Assembly (NCBI GenBank): GCA_037178675.1
Contig: JAYMGJ010000356.1
Coordinates: 1-64,000, forward strand
Length of the DNA: 64,000 nucleotides
Origin: Scleroderma bovista
Taxonomy: Eukaryota; Basidiomycota; Agaricomycetes; Boletales; Sclerodermataceae
Reading direction: 5' to 3'
Position numbers and translations under genes: made by a program. Under the pieces are notes generated by a model. The model saw nothing but the letters and a program-made list of their open reading frames with translations, had not been told where the DNA came from and did not search any database. Shown here one piece after another: positions 1-13,216 of this stretch; the first letter of the stretch is position 1; every line of letters begins with the position of its first letter.

Positions 1-423
1 GTCTGTGGAGGTAAGACCTGTTATCGCACTTTTTACGGCTATGTCGCTCATGTAGAAATAGGTCTGGGCCATGGTATCTCGAACTGTCCAAAGTTAGAGG
101 ATGTCCAACGGCGCCAGATGGCATCCCAGAGAGCTGCACACGATGGTGGTGGCTATTGATTGTCTGGGGAAAGCTGAAGAGGTTCATGTATTGCAGGAGG
201 ACGTAGAAAAGGGGTCGCCTGTCCGACTTCACACCTCACGGGAAGTGGATGGAGCAGAAAGGGGTCGACGATATGCGTGAAGTCTGAGGCGATTCACAAT
301 TCTATACTTCAGCCCTCGATGCGACCAGGGAACTAATTACTAGGACACAACTTCTTGTCCCGAATGAATACACGTGTATTTGAGGTGGGTTACGACATCA
401 ACATGAGCATTATGCCCCGAACA
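1..423. other. No confident gene; possible 3' part of the neighbouring gene
   Basis: No open frame with recognisable protein character was found. The sequence may hold the 3' UTR or a last, unassigned exon of the minus-strand membrane protein that reads toward it, because a GTGAGC donor-like site lies just before that gene's last readable stop. Confidence 0.3.
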
Positions 424-2072
424 TCAAGCGTCGCTCACAGTAGCCACCACAAAGATTGAACCTCCAATCAGTTGGCGGGCGGAGTGCAAAACAGAAGAAG
501 CCCCTTCCCGGAGGTGCAAAACAAGGCGACAGCCACCGATAATGCAAGTCACTAGAGCAAAAATAAAGATGGATGGGCTCCATTGTACCTGGGGATCCAG
601 GTTTAGCAAGACCCAGTCAGCTCGATTCATAATCCAAATACACACCCCGAACACGAAGAGTGCTACTATGGCAATCACCCACACTACAAGGAAGCTAGCA
701 ATCTTCAGGTCAGCATGTCCCTATTCTCTGGTTCATGGGGAGCTTACCTAAAGAAATAGAAGATATTGATATTTCCCCTGATGAGAATGTCTATCAGGTG
801 AGCCCTGCTCCATCGTAACCTGGGAGCCGAAAAATGTTCCTTGGAATGTTGATAGCCTGCCCAAAGGCACAAGCCAACCAAGGTCAGTTCGAAAAGAAGG
901 GGAGGGTACATGATGTAATCGATCCATCCGTAAGACGATGAACCACAAAGGTAGGCTCCTGGTAATGGTTGATTTATTACTATCGGAAATAGTCAAACGT
1001 TGCTGAGAATGTCCAGTACAGAAATGTCTTGGGCTAACCTTTCGCTGTAGAACTGAAATTGACATATATGTAAAGCATAGCTGCAAACTCAGCGAGAAAG
1101 AAGGTAACTAGGAATGCAAGAATCTTGTTGGAGCGTTGATAAAGAGCATAGAGTCGCATCAGCAGCATAACTGTTTGAATTGTTATGACAAGCCTCAATG
1201 CGAGATACGGTGAATGATTACTACCTTGCACAATAAATTGGATAAACCATGTGGGTCATATTTGCATGTGTAACAATACTTTGCCTAGAAGGTATTGGTT
1301 CACATATTGAAAGTAAATGATATCCTTACAGCTGGGAATGACGAAACGAGATATTGTGATCACCTTGAGCCACGCAAACTAGTAAATCGGTAGGTAATAT
1401 CCTTACAACTGATGCGATGAATAAATCAATAATTACATTAAAATAAGGCCCTTACTGTGAGTGACGGTTTGTCCAAGAAGTATGTTGCCAGGGACGTTCG
1501 ATTTCCTGTTTCCCTCACAATTAAGCAACTCACCGCCCGAGAAGAATCTGAGAAAATCGTGAATAAAAATACTGCGGCCAAAGGAGGGAATGCGTACATG
1601 CCCCAAGCACTTCCAAGATATCGCAACTGTGAAGGAAAATGAGGGAATGCGGAGCCAACACGGCTAACAGCAAATGCATACTGCTAGATATAAGAATGTG
1701 GATAAAGACCACGGCATTTTCTACAGGATGGACATTATTACATAAACCAATCTAAGAATTTTCCAAAGTCACCACATACCCATACGTATTCAACCTGGTA
1801 TACAGATCATATTATCTGCAGACCTCGGTTGGGAGACCCATACCTCTTGATCAAATATCCCATCAGTAAACCACATTCAGGCTTCAATGTGGATGTGCTT
1901 ACAGTAGTCATAAACTAGCCAGGTCGTTGCAGCCACTGTCAGAGAGGGGCTCAATATGCGGGGTAGCTAGTACCTGGATCCGGTCAATCCGAAACTTACC
2001 CTGACACATCTTATTAACCCGAACGAACCGTCCAAACTCGATGTAAGATTGTTCCAATTGGCTCGAGTCCAT
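424..2072 (-). CDS. DUF6533-type integral membrane protein, multi-exon
   Basis: The gene is assembled from at least seven short minus-strand exons. The N-terminal exon (ATG at 2072) and the next ones splice to a VYDY segment, a DQEVEYVW segment, then KMPWSLSTFLYLALRYLG; this order matches the first helices of the basidiomycete DUF6533 family (acidic DxEVxxIW followed by a lYxxxRY helix). Downstream exons give MRLYALYQRSNKILAFLV (1043-1231), a helix ending in a DILIRGNINIFYFFR-like segment (about 750-1000), and a last hydrophobic exon containing GCRLVLHLRE (424-684). Several transmembrane helices are visible. The family's function is unknown. The start is chosen because it opens the conserved domain; the exact C terminus is unsure and may extend below 424. 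Recognition of the family is fairly safe, individual splice sites less so. Confidence 0.62.
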
Positions 2073-2699
2073 AGAAATTCGAGATTGGAAGGGGGTGGGC
2101 GAGAATTCGTTGAGGGACCATCCATTGGTAAGAAGCCTCCGCCGACTATAAATGCTGCCCAACGTAATGCAGTACACAACTTGGCGGGGTCCAACCCCAA
2201 GGTAGTCTTGATCGATTGGTGGTGGTCAACATGTAAGAGACGTCGACATCACATGATGTTCACCGATAGCAGTGTTGTCCAAAGTCGCAATACCAGCGAC
2301 TAAGAAGGCAAAAAGAAGCGAAGGCCCATCACTGGGACTGAAGCAAAACCCCGTGATACAGCGCCCCGGAAGCCATCTTTTCCCCGAAACTTCCTGTCCT
2401 TCACACCACCATCGTCCACTGCAGAGCCACTGATGGCCATTATATTGCATGATGCAAAAGTAATGTGCTGGTGTGCAAATTTCAAAGTGATGACATGCAA
2501 AGACAACTTGAGGGGGTTGGGGGTAAAGTACAGCAGACCCGGGGTATTGATTGGAAGGACAGAAAAAAAGAGAAGGCCAGCTCATTTCAGTGAGAGACAC
2601 ATTCTACTAAGTATTAAAAAGTAAAACGGATTCCCCAGAGAGCGTGAAAAAAACGACGAGGGAAAGCAAAGATTAGTAACATCCAACCTTTTTACAAAT
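2073..2699. other. Intergenic, nothing recognised
   Basis: This gap lies between two minus-strand genes and should hold the 3' UTR of the DYRK kinase and the promoter of the DUF6533 gene. Open frames here lack protein character. Confidence 0.5.
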
Positions 2700-5600
2700 T
2701 TATTTAGTAGCTGTCGCCTGCATCCAGGTCATAAGCTCCTGTTCGAAGGACCGATCCGACGATGGACAACTCACGGCGAACCCACCTAGCATTCTGCTAG
2801 AATGTTGAGCAGAGAGCCCGTGAGATTGTGAGGAACGGTACGTTCGCGATGACGACCCCATCGAAGTTGCGTAGATGGGCGTCGCAGTAACACCGTTTGC
2901 CATGGTGGTCGTGCGGGTCGTTCGGGCAGTCAGAGGCGTCGGCGCACTAATTTGCGACTTCTTCGGAGTCTCCGTAATCTTGGTCCGCGATCCCGTTAGG
3001 CTAGAAGAAGACAACAGCGCCTTTGCAGTCGCTGGCGAAGGACTAGTAACCTTCGATCGTCGCCCCGTCTTGAGGAAGTTGTGCTGCAAGGCGGTATGCG
3101 GTTTCATGCGCCGTTCAGGATCCCAAACGAGGCATCGCGCGACGAAATCAACAAAGTCATCATCCGAGCATCGAAGGACCTGAGCGAGAGTCTTGGTTCC
3201 AGGTCTTCTTCTCCGACCCTTGGAGTTCACCACAGGCCGCGGCGCTCCATTGTTGTCTGCATACGTGTAAGCCAAGGTGATTTACAACACACATTTCCAC
3301 GCATACCAAAGAAGAGCCTCTTTCTCGAGCTTCGATTGATAAACTCCTTGTCGGGGGGCCCAAGTACCTCCATGATGCACGATAACTGCTCCTGCTCATT
3401 TTCGCCAGGGAAGATCGGGAAACCGGTATACAGCTCCGCAAGGATACAACCTAAACTCCACATGTCGATGGCCATGTGGTAATTCATACCAAGTATCACC
3501 TCCGGAGAACGGTAGAACCGACTCTGGATGTAGGTGTAGACTGGACGGGGATAAGATAACGCAATCAGTCCGTTCAGCTGACTCACTCTTCTCATGCTCA
3601 AAGCAGCTGCTGCCAAAATCGATGACTTTGATTGCGCTCTTCGTCGGGTGTTTCAGCAGAACGTTCTTGGGGGAAGAATCAAAATTAGCACATGTAAATT
3701 ACCAGTGATGTGGTAAAGCACCTCAGGCTTCAGATCACAGTGGACGATCCTATGGTGCCGCATCAAGCACAGTGACAAGATCATCTGGCTCGTGAAGCGG
3801 CGTATTAAAGCCGTCGTGAAACCAACAAATCCGTTCGCCTTGATCAGCTCGTACAAGTTGATGCTCAGCAACTCCATCGCAATGCACAGGTGATTCCGGA
3901 AGTAGAAATGCTCGGTCATCTTGATGACATGGTGCTTCTCCTCATGATCCTACGTAAAAGGTTAGGGAGGAGAGATATAAATTCTTTCCTGGTTGGTGAC
4001 ACGCACCCATTTGCGCAGATTATCTAAAATCTTGATCTCAACCAACGCCTGGTGGTGGAAGCGCTTCTTGTTGCGGATAATTTTGATCGCAACGGATTCG
4101 CCAGTCTGGTGATCACGGCAGTTCAATACCTGGCCAAAAGAACCTTTGCCTAGGGTATCCACCACCTCGTAACGATAGGCAAGATGGTCGCCGTGCACTA
4201 CGAGATAGTCACCCCGATCGTCATCATACCCAAAGTTGTTACTGGAGATGTCAGGGTCAGCTGGCTTCTTCTGACTACCAGCACCAAAAAAGTGAACCGA
4301 AGAATAGTTGAGGATCTCTTCGCGCTCGTAAGCGGTCAGGTGTGCTCGGGAACTCTTCAGGAGCTCTGAGCAAAATAGAGTTAGTAGATTTTTTCAATTA
4401 TGGTTTGCTGAAATATCGCACCTTCGGGCATTACCCCAGGGCTGGGTGGGATCGGCTCTGGGAATTTCAACATCTCATCCAACTCTTCTTGCGTAGCACC
4501 ATTCGCCATCTTCTTCGACTGCTGACGTCTGATGTACTGCATCATCTCCTCATCGCCAAGAAGTTGTTCTTCATCTACCATGTCAGGAATCGGCGACGGA
4601 GTCGAAAGGGACTGGCGACTAGACGAAGGGGTACCAGCACGTGCCCGCTGAACGCTTGATGCTGACGAATTATTGTTATGAGAACGAGTGACAGGTAAGG
4701 ATATTTTGGGGGTTAGTAGCTTGAGACCCTTGGAAGGCGAAAGTGCCGAGAAGCGATGGTGCGTAGGTTCGGGTTGAGCCACGATGGAGACTGAGGACGC
4801 CACAGAACCAGTAGAGGCCTTTCGCAACGAAGTGAACGAAACCGAATCCCTGTTGGACTTGCGGGGAATCCCTCCGGCTGATGGTGGGCCAGAGACCTGT
4901 CGAGGTACCCTGGAGCTGGACGATGGCGACGTGCGCAAAGACTGACGTCTTGACAAGGGCGCATCTGACGCAGTTTTCCCACCAGTGTCACCGTTTTCTA
5001 AAACACCAAACTCGTTCGTGGATGTCTCGCCAGGTATCGGCGAAGGATCTGCAGAAGGCGCAGTAACGTTGAGGCTGACTCGTTTGCTGACCAGGGTATT
5101 CTGCCCAGTGCCAAATCCAGGCGAGCCAGCAGCGGACGTTCTGCTTGATATGCGAGGTATCTTGGTAGGTGTCTCCTTGGAGAGGCCACCGACGGAATTA
5201 AGGAGTGCAGAAGGCGGGTGGTCTCTTGACTCCTTGGACGCGCTATAGCCGGTTGTACCAACAGACGGGGAACCAGCAATGGTGGGAAGTTGATTTCTGG
5301 TGCGAAGCGAAGCGTCCGACTGTTTCTGCATGGAACTGACAGTTTGAGATGTAGCACGAGAAGATGACGGGGTTCTAGTAACTGCGGAAGCTGGCGTAGA
5401 TGCGGAATTGTTTACCTTGAGGTTGGCGACACGTTGGGCGGTGGTAGCGGGAAGTGCACTCATTTGCATAGGCGGCATGGCTGCTGCAGGAATAGCCTTC
5501 TTCGGATCAGTAGACGAAAGTGTCTGAGAGTGATGTCAGTGCGGGGGAAACATGGATGACCAACGATGATACTCACCTTGCCTCTCTTCCTGCCCATGAG

Positions 5601-8483
5601 CACCGATATCCTGCTTTCACTCCGATCCTTGTGGTCTTGCTTCGACTTCTCCCCCTTGCGAGTGTCCCTCGCCTCTTTGCCTGTACCTGCGTCGCTCTTA
5701 TCACCATGGAGGTTTCTTCTCGAACTGGACCCCTTGAGCAACGAAGGTAAGCCTAAACTAAGTACAGACGACTTCTTCTGTGCCGAGCCCGGCGTGGTGG
5801 ATTGAAGCCGAGACGACTCTTTAACGGGAGAGCCACTTGCTTTGCCCTGGCCTTGTCCAGAATTAGTCGGCGCGGAAGGTATTGTGGGCGAAGCTGACAA
5901 TGGCATGGGGTTGGAGGCGGCAATGTGGACGCTCTGAGACGAAGAGCGCCTGAAAAATGGGATCGAGGATGGCGTGAGACGTTTGGACTGGTGGCGTCTG
6001 ACAGAAGAGGCAGGGCTGAGTGGGGCATTTTGGGCATTGGACGGCATTGAGGTTGTGGTATTGCTGACGCTGGAGCCCGTCCCAGGACGACTCGAGGCCT
6101 TTTCACGATCGGATGTCTTGGAGGCTAACCCAGGAGACTTTGGAGTCCGAGTGGACCCAACAGAGGACAGTGACGCGAGAGATGCTGCAGAAGTCATGGC
6201 ATCTCGCTGGACGGGAGACCAGGAGACATTGTTAGCGACAGGAGGGGACAGTGCATGTTCCCTGGACGCGCGTTTGCGCAACTGTTGGGTGAAGTTCTGC
6301 ATCGACCGTGGACTGAGTGGGAAACTCGAGGATTTACTAGTATCCTTGTCCTTCATCGACGCGATCGATGGGGAGCTCGTCAGTTTTATATTCAGTGCGT
6401 TCGAGAAGCTCCATTTCTTGGAAGGTGTCTTGTTAACGGATGGTATGGTTTCAGGAGCAGATTGACTGCCTAGAGCTAGAGATTCGTGCTGATGAGAACC
6501 ATGAGACTTGGGAACCTCAAGGGACACTGTGCGTTCTATATCGCCATCACCCCCAGCGGAGTGAGGGAAGACAATACCATGTGAAGACTGTGGCGGTGAC
6601 CGAAAATTCGATAAATCCTTTGGGAGAGGAGGTACGGGAGGTACACGCTTCTCTTCCAATGCTTCAGCTCCACCTGCGAGTGAGCTGGTGCGATCTTTAA
6701 GAGTGGCATCGCCTCCAGAATTGATACTGGAAATGTCACTTCCTGCACTGTTCCGCCGTCCCTTGCCAACACCTGTCGAATGTCTACCGGAGCCGGAAGG
6801 AGCCGAAATAGAGGTGGCGCTCGTTGCGGTAGACAGTGATGCTGAATCCCGTGAACTTGTTGGAGTGGTTGTATATGTGGTAGAAGACGCAGAACCTCGT
6901 TTGGGAGTGAAACTGAGGCGAGCACTGATCGACTTCTTCGGTGTTTTGTCACAGCCGGACGAGCTGTGATGTTCATCACCACTCGTGACTGCACCAGCGC
7001 GCGCGTCACTGGTGTCATCCACTGAACCAGAGACAACGTGACCGACAGCCTGGACACGTATGGTGGCTTCCTTGTCCTTGTCCTTGGTGCTTCCTTTGCG
7101 ACTAACCTTGCTGCTCTCGTTGACACTGTCCCAATGTACGCGACCTGAGGTGCTTCCCGGGGTGCCTGGACGGCTCATACGGTTTAGGCTGCCGATGCTT
7201 GCGCGGGCCCGGGCGGTCTTTGTGGATAATCCGTCGATTTTTCGCAATTCCTCTGCGTAGGCAACCTCGTCCATAGCGGACCAACCCTCCTGGGTGCCGC
7301 GGAGGAGTGAATGAGCAACATTGGATATGACATGAGAATGTGGTTGATGTGGTGAAGTTTCTTTGTGTGATGAGGATGATGGACGGAGTGGGGGGGTCGT
7401 GGTGGTGGCACTGCCTGCATGCCGACGAAATGGTTGGATAGGGTTCGTGGATGGGGAAGAGGGGAATTGAGAGAAGTCAGTCGTGTGTGCACGTCTGGAA
7501 TGGGCCAGAAGTGCTGTGTCGTGACTAGCAGATGATGAACTAGTGGAAAGCTGACGAGTATGGATATGATTAGACTCGATTGGAGGTGCTGGCTTGATGG
7601 GAGGATTGACAACCGAGCTTTCCCTGCGCCGGTCGCGGTTTCTGTCGCGAGGGGTGCTGGACATGGAAGTTGAGCCTGAACTGCGATGTTTGCGTACGGG
7701 GGCCGACTTTTCATCCTTGGAGAGAGAAGCGCGGTCCTTTGTGGCGGGGATCTTTGGTGAAAGAGGATCCAATTCGAACTCGTCGGAGGTGTGCTTTCTT
7801 AATTTGCGGAGGGGTGTGAAGGTATCCGGAGGTGACGATGCGTCGCTGAGGAGGGAATGTTCGCTTGGGAGTGGGGGCACGAGGGGGGAAGGTGGTTCTT
7901 CGGGAGAAGGCGATGATGTCTTGACGGCATCTGAAGGGTGTAAAAAACCAGAAGCATGTGGCTTTCGTGGGTAGAGTATTTCCTCGCCGCCGCTTTCTTC
8001 CCCCATTGAGCGACGTTGCCGAATAGTGCGTGGCAAAGGCTTGGGCTCGTGCTGAGAAAATGTGATCAAGTGGATGCGGCATGCTGCAGACGAGATAATT
8101 ACCTCGTCGGACACTCCGTCGACAGCCTCGATAGCCCAAGGGTTGTCTGGAGAGTCGTTTACGACTACCACGTCATCGTCAAGATGGCTATCATCGGCGT
8201 GCGATTGCCTTGATTTGTCCCAGCGCGGTGTGGCCAGTTCGCCCACGCCAACCAGGCCCTTTCTGTCGATGTCGCGAGCGGGGGTCAGAGGCTCGTGTGG
8301 GGAGTGTGCGACGGGCGAATCAGCGCCAAAGTAGTAGGGATCGAGCGACGAGGTCGCGGAGCCGGGGCGCCTGTCGGTGTCGATGTCGTGGGCATCGTCC
8401 GTGGATGAGATGTGCACGCGTGGCTGGGGGTGAGCGAGTGAGCGAGCGCCATGGCATTCGTGAGCGACACCTACGTTGGACAT
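2700..8483 (-). CDS. DYRK-family protein kinase (class II, DYRK2/Pom1-like) with long disordered N terminus
   Basis: Seven exons join in frame: 8483-5577, 5523-4422, 4365-4007, 3949-3722, 3665-3587, 3540-3307 and 3256-2700, about 1821 residues. The first ~1330 residues are Ser/Thr/Pro-rich and low complexity. They are followed by the DYRK homology box (LTAYEREEI, then YSSVHFFG) and a complete kinase domain: GKGSFGQV loop, VAIKII lysine, HCDLKPENVL catalytic loop, IDFGSS, the activation-loop [13 protein letters not shown] with the autophosphorylated second tyrosine, and the NSKGRRRR segment typical of DYRK2/4. All catalytic residues are present. Class II DYRKs such as fission yeast Pom1 control polarity and cell-size signalling at the cortex; that role here is inferred. 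The start at 8483 is the first ATG after the region shared with the divergent neighbour; an upstream short exon cannot be excluded. Confidence 0.88.
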
Positions 8484-8700
8484 GCCAGAGAGCGAGAGCG
8501 ACTGAGCGGGCAAACTGGATGTGTGTGTGTGTGTGTTTGGCGGCAGTGGCTGGGTCGCGGTCCTCCTCGTCTCCGTCCCACTCAGCGAACATCTCGCCTG
8601 CACGTGAGCAGCGACAGGGACGTTTAACTCGTGTCCGAGTCTAATCAGCTCTTTCTGCAGCCTGCATACGAACTCACCGCCTCGTCCTGGTCCTCGCTCC
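8484..8700. promoter_or_regulatory. Short bidirectional promoter region
   Basis: Only 217 bp separate the proposed kinase start (-) from the ATG of the Zn2Cys6 gene (+). It contains a short (GT)n tract near 8520-8535. The kinase frame stays open through it to about 8894, so the kinase start could be further upstream and overlap the regulator gene. Confidence 0.4.
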
Positions 8701-9615
8701 ATGTCGTCTGCTGAGCGAAACCAGTCATCAGACGGCGATGACATCCCAGATACCCAAACCGACCTCCAGCCCCAAATGACCGTGCACCCCGTCGGCGGGT
8801 ACTCCAGTGCAATGCACATGTACCCATTTGCACCCGGTCTCGTCCCCGCCCAGCCTCCCCGCTCCAAGCGAAGACAGGTCAAGAACGCCTGCACTAACTG
8901 TCAGAAGGCGTGCAAGAAGTGCGACGACGCTCGGCCCTGTCTCCGCTGCGTCAAGTACGGAATCGCCGAGGAATGCGTCGATTCCCAACGCAAGGAGCGG
9001 AAGAAGGGCGTGAAACGAGGCCCCTACAAGAAGCGCGATGGAAAAGGTGTGTGTTTCCTTTCCTCCCCGCACTCTTCTCCCTCACCCTCATCGTCGTTTC
9101 CCCACTTTCCTTGAGATCGCGCAGGCAGCAGCGTCGAAAATGTGGACGCGCCCGAGCAACCCAGCATCCCTATCCCCCAGGGTGTGCCCCAACCCTCCTC
9201 GTCCCCACCCATGCCCCCCTATCTGGCAGCCCCAGTTGGATACGCGACGAGCTTCTACGGGCAATTCCCCGCCCCGCCCACCCCCAAGCCCGGCGACGCT
9301 CCTGCCTACTACCCCCAGTTCTACATCACCCCGATCCCCCCACCTCCTCCCCACAACGGGCATTTGGGTCAGGATCCAGAACAGCAGGGGTACCCACAGC
9401 CGGCCCAGTTCTATCCGGCTTTCCTGCCTTATGCCCCACAGGCATACGGCCCCTACATGGTCCATCCCCATCGTCCAGATGGCCAGATGGCCCTCCCGTC
9501 CCCTCCATACCCCCCCTTTCCTCAGCCATTTGCAAAGCCCACATCCTCCGCTGACCAGGTTGATACAGGTAATGTCAATGGCCGGAACAACCACGGACAG
9601 GGGGATCAGAACTGA
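8701..9615 (+). CDS. Zn2Cys6 (C6) fungal transcription factor
   Basis: Exon 1 (8701-9046) and exon 2 (9125-9615) are joined over a 78 bp GT-AG intron. Residues ~60-85 carry a Zn2Cys6 binuclear cluster with spacing C-X2-C-X6-C-X5-C-X2-C-X8-C, beginning ACTNCQKACKKC and preceded by basic KRRQVKN; a strongly basic segment (RKERKKGVKRGPYKKRDGK) follows directly. This cluster plus KRGPYKKR tail is a recurrent basidiomycete regulator type. The rest (about 190 residues) is Pro/Tyr/Gln-rich and probably an activation or disordered region; no middle-homology domain is seen, so the protein is short (about 278 aa). It acts as a nuclear DNA-binding regulator by family knowledge; target genes are unknown. 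Confidence 0.88.
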
Positions 9616-10260
9616 GGCGATGGTCCTGATCTATGTCGATTCTCCCTTTGCATGTCGTTTGCTCTCTTTCTCGTGTACATCTCCTCTCTCGTGTATGTAG
9701 CAAAGATGGATACCCATGCGTGATCCCTTTGTCGTCGACCCTCAGAGTCAGTCTGCCCTGCCGCGTAATTAGGTCATCGCCGGAAATGAATACAGCATGT
9801 GGCTAGCGCATGTACAATGTAGTACTATGTAAGTACGCAACAACAGACACGAATGCGGTCAACCGGTGAACTGCCACACGCCGACTACGTCCAGTTGCCG
9901 CCTATTGTATTCGCTGGCTCTCAAGGCGGATGCTCGCTGACATTGACCCACAACCCTACTCAGCGGCGCCACCCCTTGGACACCTCAGCTTCCGCGCCTG
10001 TCCAGCAAAAGGTGGAGCAAAGGGCACCCTGTGCGCGGAGAAATCGCGGCCACCGTGCGAGCCTGCTCAATGATCGTCTTAAATTGCATAAGGAGGAGGT
10101 AGTAGAGGGGCCCCGCTTGCGCCAGACCTGTACGAATCCCGGTGGCGGCATGAGGCCAGAGCACAGTCGTAACCCCAAGGAGCACCATGGGCTGAGAGAG
10201 GCCGGGTCGCTTGCACCTCTGTCGCCGTATCAGAACACGGATTAGTCGCCATCACTTGAC
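9616..10260. other. Intergenic; unresolved minus-strand coding-like exon possible
   Basis: The 3' UTR of the C6 regulator should lie here. Minus-strand frames around 9960-10190 contain a hydrophobic stretch (GPLYYLLLMQFKTIIEQ) that may be an exon of the unresolved minus-strand gene or genes to the right, but no consistent splice chain could be drawn. Confidence 0.3.
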
Positions 10261-10261
10261 T

Positions 10262-10790
10262 CGTCGTTTTCATTTACGTCGCCACGACTAAACGGTTGGG
10301 CGATGCCAACATCACCCACAGCGGCATAAGCAGCAGCACTTCGTATCCGAGGGGATCGATTGTTGATCGGCTCAATACATGAGGACGGACCAGCACAATG
10401 GATCCTGCTAATGGAAGATTGGTTGAAATTTGTCCACTGACGCTTACCGTGACCAATGCCATCCTTATCCGATCAATGGAGTCACCGGATGCTAGAGAGA
10501 TGGGACGCAGATCCGAGGCATAGCAGCTAGATGACCCAAAGATAAAGATCACCTACCCCCGTCAGGTGAGTGGTGTATCGTCCATCCTGAACATCTTGAT
10601 CGCCGCTGGACATCGCCTGAATCGTCTTGAAGGGGAGATGAATACGAGGGCTGCAGTCGCCGCGCACGATATAGATCATTCTCCTCTTGTACTTATCCGA
10701 GTTACGACCCCAGAATCGTTCAATCTCCCGGTGATATAGCACATACGGGATAAAGAAAGAACCCCCCGTGCCATGAGGAGCTCCTTCCGT
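10262..10790 (-). CDS. Hypothetical spliced gene, partial model
   Basis: I do not recognise this protein. On the minus strand an exon with even protein character reads GTGGSFFIPYVLYHREIERF and continues to about 10562. A GTAGGT donor, a short exon SGDSIDRIRMALVT with a GTAAGC donor near 10447, and a further exon ending LLLMPLWVMLASPNRLVVAT follow, with plausible GT-AG junctions. The last exon is hydrophobic and may be a membrane segment. The 5' end is not resolved and may connect to exon-like sequence at 11400-11690. No domain can be named. Confidence 0.3.
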
Positions 10791-11399
10791 AGGTGCCGCC
10801 CTGCCTGGCGTGATGCATATCTAACAGGAAATGAATGGTCTCCCCCCCATTCAGAAACGCAGTTCCAGATATGTTATCTGGCCTCACCTGCGCGCCATGA
10901 GATTCTCATTCCTAGGGCCCAGCCTCGAAAGTTCTCCCCCCAATGGTGGTTAGTTTGCACCCACCCTTGACTGTATTGAAAGCTCTTCCCTGAGAACGGC
11001 ATGCCGTCCAGCGGTTAAACTGAGCCTCGTGATTCAATTGAGTTTCTGTAGGTGATGAACACCCGGAGTCCGTACGTTTGAGTTTCGCATCATGGGCCCC
11101 TCAAAATGAGGACTCTGGGTTCATGTCTGCCGCCATCCGGTGTGCGCGTCGATAAAGGCCCCTTCTTGTGTTGCCCGACCCGGGGAAATGATAACGGGCG
11201 CTCGTCTACGCTCTTGATCAAGCCTTGCCCTCTGGTGCCTTACATAACCACTACCAGCTCTATGACACTATTTTTTTCTTTTGACTCCGAGACCAATCAG
11301 ATTCATATACGGGATCGAACGGGACCCGTCTCATGAATCATTGTTACTGGCTTCTTTCGAAGCAAGTGACAGAACTGTAACACTATGGTGACTTTCACT

Positions 11400-11690
11400 C
11401 GTCATTCGAACGTATGACGCGAAGCTCGTGCCATTCTTCTTGGACAACCCTCCGCAACTCCACAGGATCAAAAAAAAGCTCAAAGATCCGCCGTATGCTC
11501 GGATGCTGAGTCCATCTGCAATATTGGTACTAGAACAATGCAAGTTGACTTACTCCTGAACTGGCTGTATCAAAACTCTGGTCTGAGATAGCCACTACCA
11601 ATCCGACAGTTAACAGGGAGTAGCCAAGCTCAGATCTGGGCAGAACCAGGTAGCTCAGACGCACGTTTGGCCTGGACGCCCGTCCTGATT
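11400..11690 (-). CDS. Hypothetical exon(s), possibly membrane protein
   Basis: Minus-strand frames contain a hydrophobic helix (SYLVLPRSELGYSLLTVGLV) and, in the following exon-like piece, a charged, protein-like segment WTQHPSIRRIFELFFDPVEL continuing RRVVQEEWHELRVIRSNDE before a GTGAAA donor. The two pieces would need an unusually short intron (about 24 bp) or an unseen one, so the model is incomplete. It may be the 5' part of the gene at 10.3-10.8 kb. Not recognised. Confidence 0.25.
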
Positions 11691-13216
11691 CATCGGGACT
11701 GTTCCTAGGTCTCACTCACCTTGCACTTCAAATACTAGACTATCCTTTGCCTCAGGCTGCGTGGCTCCAATATTTCCCCCCTGCCAGGTGTGTTTCCGTC
11801 GACCTATACTATCCCAGAAAGATGGGTTTTATTCAACTCTCAGAGACGTCTTGAACCATCCGTAGTGTTGGCTTGGCGTCACCCGCAGATACTCCTAATC
11901 ATGCTTCAGCTGAGGCAAGAAACATTCCATCAGCCTCATTTTCCGCCTCATCGCACAAAGCACAACCATTCCCCAGCATCCCCAAAGTGACTACATTGGA
12001 GTTCCGAAGAGTGCACGTCGCGATGCACGTGTCTACACTGAAGATATCATCCACTCCATGGGCTTGACACGGGCCGTGGAAGTGAAGCCACAGAAGAATA
12101 GCTTTGTACATACCGTCCTGGAATGCTATAACCATCATCGTGCGCTAACCCTTCGCCCTGACGACGCTTGGCTCACTATCCTCACGCAGTTCAGCTGCTT
12201 TGTGAATGGGAATACAGAAGCCTTGTGATCGCCCTTTGTCCTTCATAATGACAAGGAATTGTCCGTGAAGACGGGGGAGACGGACTGGATCTTGTGGTTC
12301 GGATGAAGAGATGAGTATCGGAATACAGCAAAATGACATTGACCCAGTGGATCATTTTCACCTTCTCTGTTACCAAGCCTGATGATAGGCTTGTCGCTGG
12401 AATGGTTATGATGGCCACTGTCATTCCTTCTGCCTCCTTGGTGGCTGCGGATTCCCTCGTGTCACGCTCGAGGGAAACAAAAAGATGATTGAGTGTACTT
12501 CCTCAAGAAGATTGAAAAACTCAAAAAATTCGGTCCCCAGACTATTGCCTGGTATCATCTATTGCACCCAACAGGTACGCGGCTGATGCTCGATGGCGTA
12601 ACATACTTTGCTCTAGATAGCCGCAAGGTTCACCTGGGTACGCCCAGGTTGATGTCACTCCCAGGTAAAGCAGTTTGCCAGACGGCATTGAGATCTCGAG
12701 CGGTGACAAAATCCTTTTAGTCGCCGGACGGAGGGACTTGACGAGAGGTGGTGGTGGATATACAAGAGATAAAGATTTTGATTTGGTGACAATACTTTTA
12801 CTTATACGTCGTCATTCTGGTGGTGGTAGGGCATCTGCTTGTTTCTTCTGTCTGTATGCAGGAAGAGGGCGGCCTGGATCTGCAAAACGATATGTACTTA
12901 GTGCTCAAAATAGTAACCTCGTCTCTGTCCAATCAGAGTGCGTCCTAAGTATTCAAAAACTCGGGAGTCATTCGACACTTTTGCAGATTTGAAGCAAGAA
13001 TCCGTTTGCTTCATTTTCACTTCCCAAACAGTACAGTACTACTACATAGGTGTTTGTTGGGTGCGACCTCCAATTTGTGGGGGTGGAGCCTTAGGAATGC
13101 AACGATCAGCGCTTAGTCACAAATCAGCTGTGCCATACGCACTGGCCGTCGGTAAGATTTCACAGTTTCTTAGTATTCCAGCTGCTATAACCGATAGATA
13201 CGATAGTATCACTATT
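11691..13216. other. Intergenic, nothing confidently coding
   Basis: Short open frames on both strands (for example minus 12145-12424) lack recognisable motifs and splice continuity. I see no transposon ends or repeats here. Confidence 0.35.

Noticed and set aside
5974..6465. Plus-strand frame of 163 residues opposite the DYRK N terminus
   Set aside because: It mirrors the low-complexity Ser/Pro-rich coding strand and has no motif; it is a shadow of the kinase gene.
9038..9700. Overlapping 220- and 168-residue frames in the Zn2Cys6 gene
   Set aside because: Proline- and GC-rich second exon keeps several frames open; only the frame continuing the zinc cluster has support.
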